From assembly GCA_947472635.1 (NCBI GenBank), contig CANJDY010000114.1, forward strand, positions 1-8,228: a stretch of DNA of 8,228 bases. Direction: 5' to 3'. The notes beneath the pieces were generated by a model, which saw only the letters and a program-made list of their open reading frames with translations, was not told the origin of the DNA and searched no databases. Source of the DNA: Chitinophagaceae bacterium. Lineage in GTDB: Bacteria; Bacteroidota; Bacteroidia; Chitinophagales; Chitinophagaceae. The position numbers and the translations under genes are program-made. Within the stretch, counting starts at the first letter, position 1, and each line of letters opens with the position of its first letter. This document shows, piece after piece, positions 7,714 to 8,228 of the stretch.

Positions 7714-8228
7714 ATGAAGCAAACAAACGGTTTACAGCCAACGGTAGTGAGTCATCCTAAAAGTTTATTGGGCGAGGGTCCTGTTTGGGATGCAGTAAAT
7801 AATATTATCTGCTGGATAGATATCTTGAATGGCGAAATACATCAATACCATCCCAAAACAGATGTATATTCAATAATTCCAGTTCACCAAATGATTGGAT
7901 CATTGGCTGTTTGTACCAATGGAGATTTTATTGCTTCATTACAAAATGGCTTTGCTTTTATCAGCCGCTCGGAAGGTAAGGTTCAAATTATTGCAGATCC
8001 TGAATCAGCATTACCCAATAACCGATTCAATGATGGGAAATGTGATCCTGCGGGAAGATTTTGGGCAGGTACAATGTCAATTTCTGAAATGCCCCATCAA
8101 GGAAATGTATATGTGTTGGATAGGGATTTAGGAATAAGTAAGCGGATTGAAAAAGTATCCATTTCTAATGGGTTAGCCTGGAGCCTCGATCACAAAACAT
8201 TTTATTACATAGATACCCCCAGTTTTGA
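7714..8228 (+). CDS. SMP-30/gluconolactonase-type sugar lactonase (partial, cut by window end)
   Basis: An open frame starts at ATG 7714 and runs off the window after 171 codons; family members are about 290-300 residues, so roughly 60 percent is present. Seen: GEGPVW (20-25), with Glu21 matching the metal-binding glutamate; NNRFNDGKCDPAGRFWAGTM (102-121), whose Arg104 and Asn106 match substrate-contacting residues of human SMP-30; and SNGLAWS (151-157), where Asn152 matches a second metal ligand. The remaining metal aspartate, near residue 200, lies beyond the window. No signal peptide is seen, so it should be cytoplasmic. Members hydrolyse aldonolactones with a divalent metal; here it would open the lactone made by the SDRs and supply the dehydratase. 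It starts four bases after the SDR3 stop, which implies cotranscription. The sugar specificity is unknown. Confidence 0.9.
   Translation, partial: MKQTNGLQPTVVSHPKSLLGEGPVWDAVNNIICWIDILNGEIHQYHPKTDVYSIIPVHQMIGSLAVCTNGDFIASLQNGFAFISRSEGKVQIIADPESALPNNRFNDGKCDPAGRFWAGTMSISEMPHQGNVYVLDRDLGISKRIEKVSISNGLAWSLDHKTFYYIDTPSF

Larger units (their letters stand above)
147..8228 (+). other. Predicted operon for non-phosphorylative (deoxy)sugar oxidation
   Basis: Seven consecutive same-strand genes are separated by 107, 82, 6, 79, 50 and 4 bases, and no strong terminator lies between them. Their products cover dehydrogenation, lactone hydrolysis, dehydration, a second dehydrogenation and diketo-acid cleavage, plus one exported glycan-active candidate. 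The 6- and 4-base gaps make cotranscription of beta-helix with SDR2, and of SDR3 with the lactonase, nearly certain. The 107-, 82- and 79-base gaps leave room for internal promoters. No transporter, sugar mutarotase or regulator is seen; these may lie outside the window. Confidence 0.6.

Noticed and set aside
7895..8131. A 78-codon open frame on the plus strand near the window end
   Set aside because: It is out of frame with and wholly inside the SMP-30 lactonase reading frame starting at 7714, which carries clear family motifs. The overlapping frame encodes nothing recognisable.

Overview
The window is a plus-strand cluster of sugar-catabolism genes, very probably from a member of the Bacteroidota and perhaps of the Chitinophagaceae type. 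This rests on the moderately AT-rich DNA, AT-rich gene leaders without Shine-Dalgarno motifs, and the character of the proteins. No gene is seen on the minus strand, and no RNA gene, CRISPR array, insertion sequence or phage gene is visible.

Layout: 1-69 holds what may be the last 22 codons of an unrecognised upstream gene. Then come six complete genes and one cut by the window end: a short-chain dehydrogenase/reductase (SDR1, 147-911); a fumarylacetoacetate-hydrolase (FAH) family enzyme (1019-1873); a secreted beta-helix protein with a C-terminal PDZ domain (1956-4310); a second SDR of the L-fucose dehydrogenase type (SDR2, 4317-5096); an IlvD/EDD-type [2Fe-2S] sugar-acid dehydratase (5176-6891); a third SDR (SDR3, 6942-7709); and the first 171 codons of an SMP-30/gluconolactonase-type lactonase (7714 to the end). 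Gaps run from 4 to 107 bases and no gap exceeds 300 bases, so most or all of the set is probably one operon. Two small inverted repeats, at 949-968 and 5119-5137, are the only candidate regulatory sites.

The enzymes assemble into a complete non-phosphorylative route: aldose to lactone (SDR2 and/or SDR3), lactone to aldonate (SMP-30 lactonase), aldonate to 2-keto-3-deoxyaldonate (IlvD-type dehydratase), oxidation to the 2,4-diketo acid (probably SDR1), and cleavage to pyruvate plus a hydroxy acid (FAH enzyme). The best guess for the sugar is L-fucose, giving pyruvate and L-lactate, or a stereochemical relative such as L-galactose or D-arabinose. That guess rests mainly on SDR2 and the FAH enzyme. 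The secreted beta-helix protein would act outside the cytoplasm to release the sugar from a glycan.

Points of most interest: the dehydratase and lactonase belong to different families from those in the textbook Xanthomonas L-fucose route; SDR2 has asparagine where the catalytic lysine of the YxxxK motif is expected; the glycan-active candidate is fused to a PDZ domain; and three SDRs with different cofactor signatures share one operon. Substrates are inferred from family and context and are not proven by the sequence.
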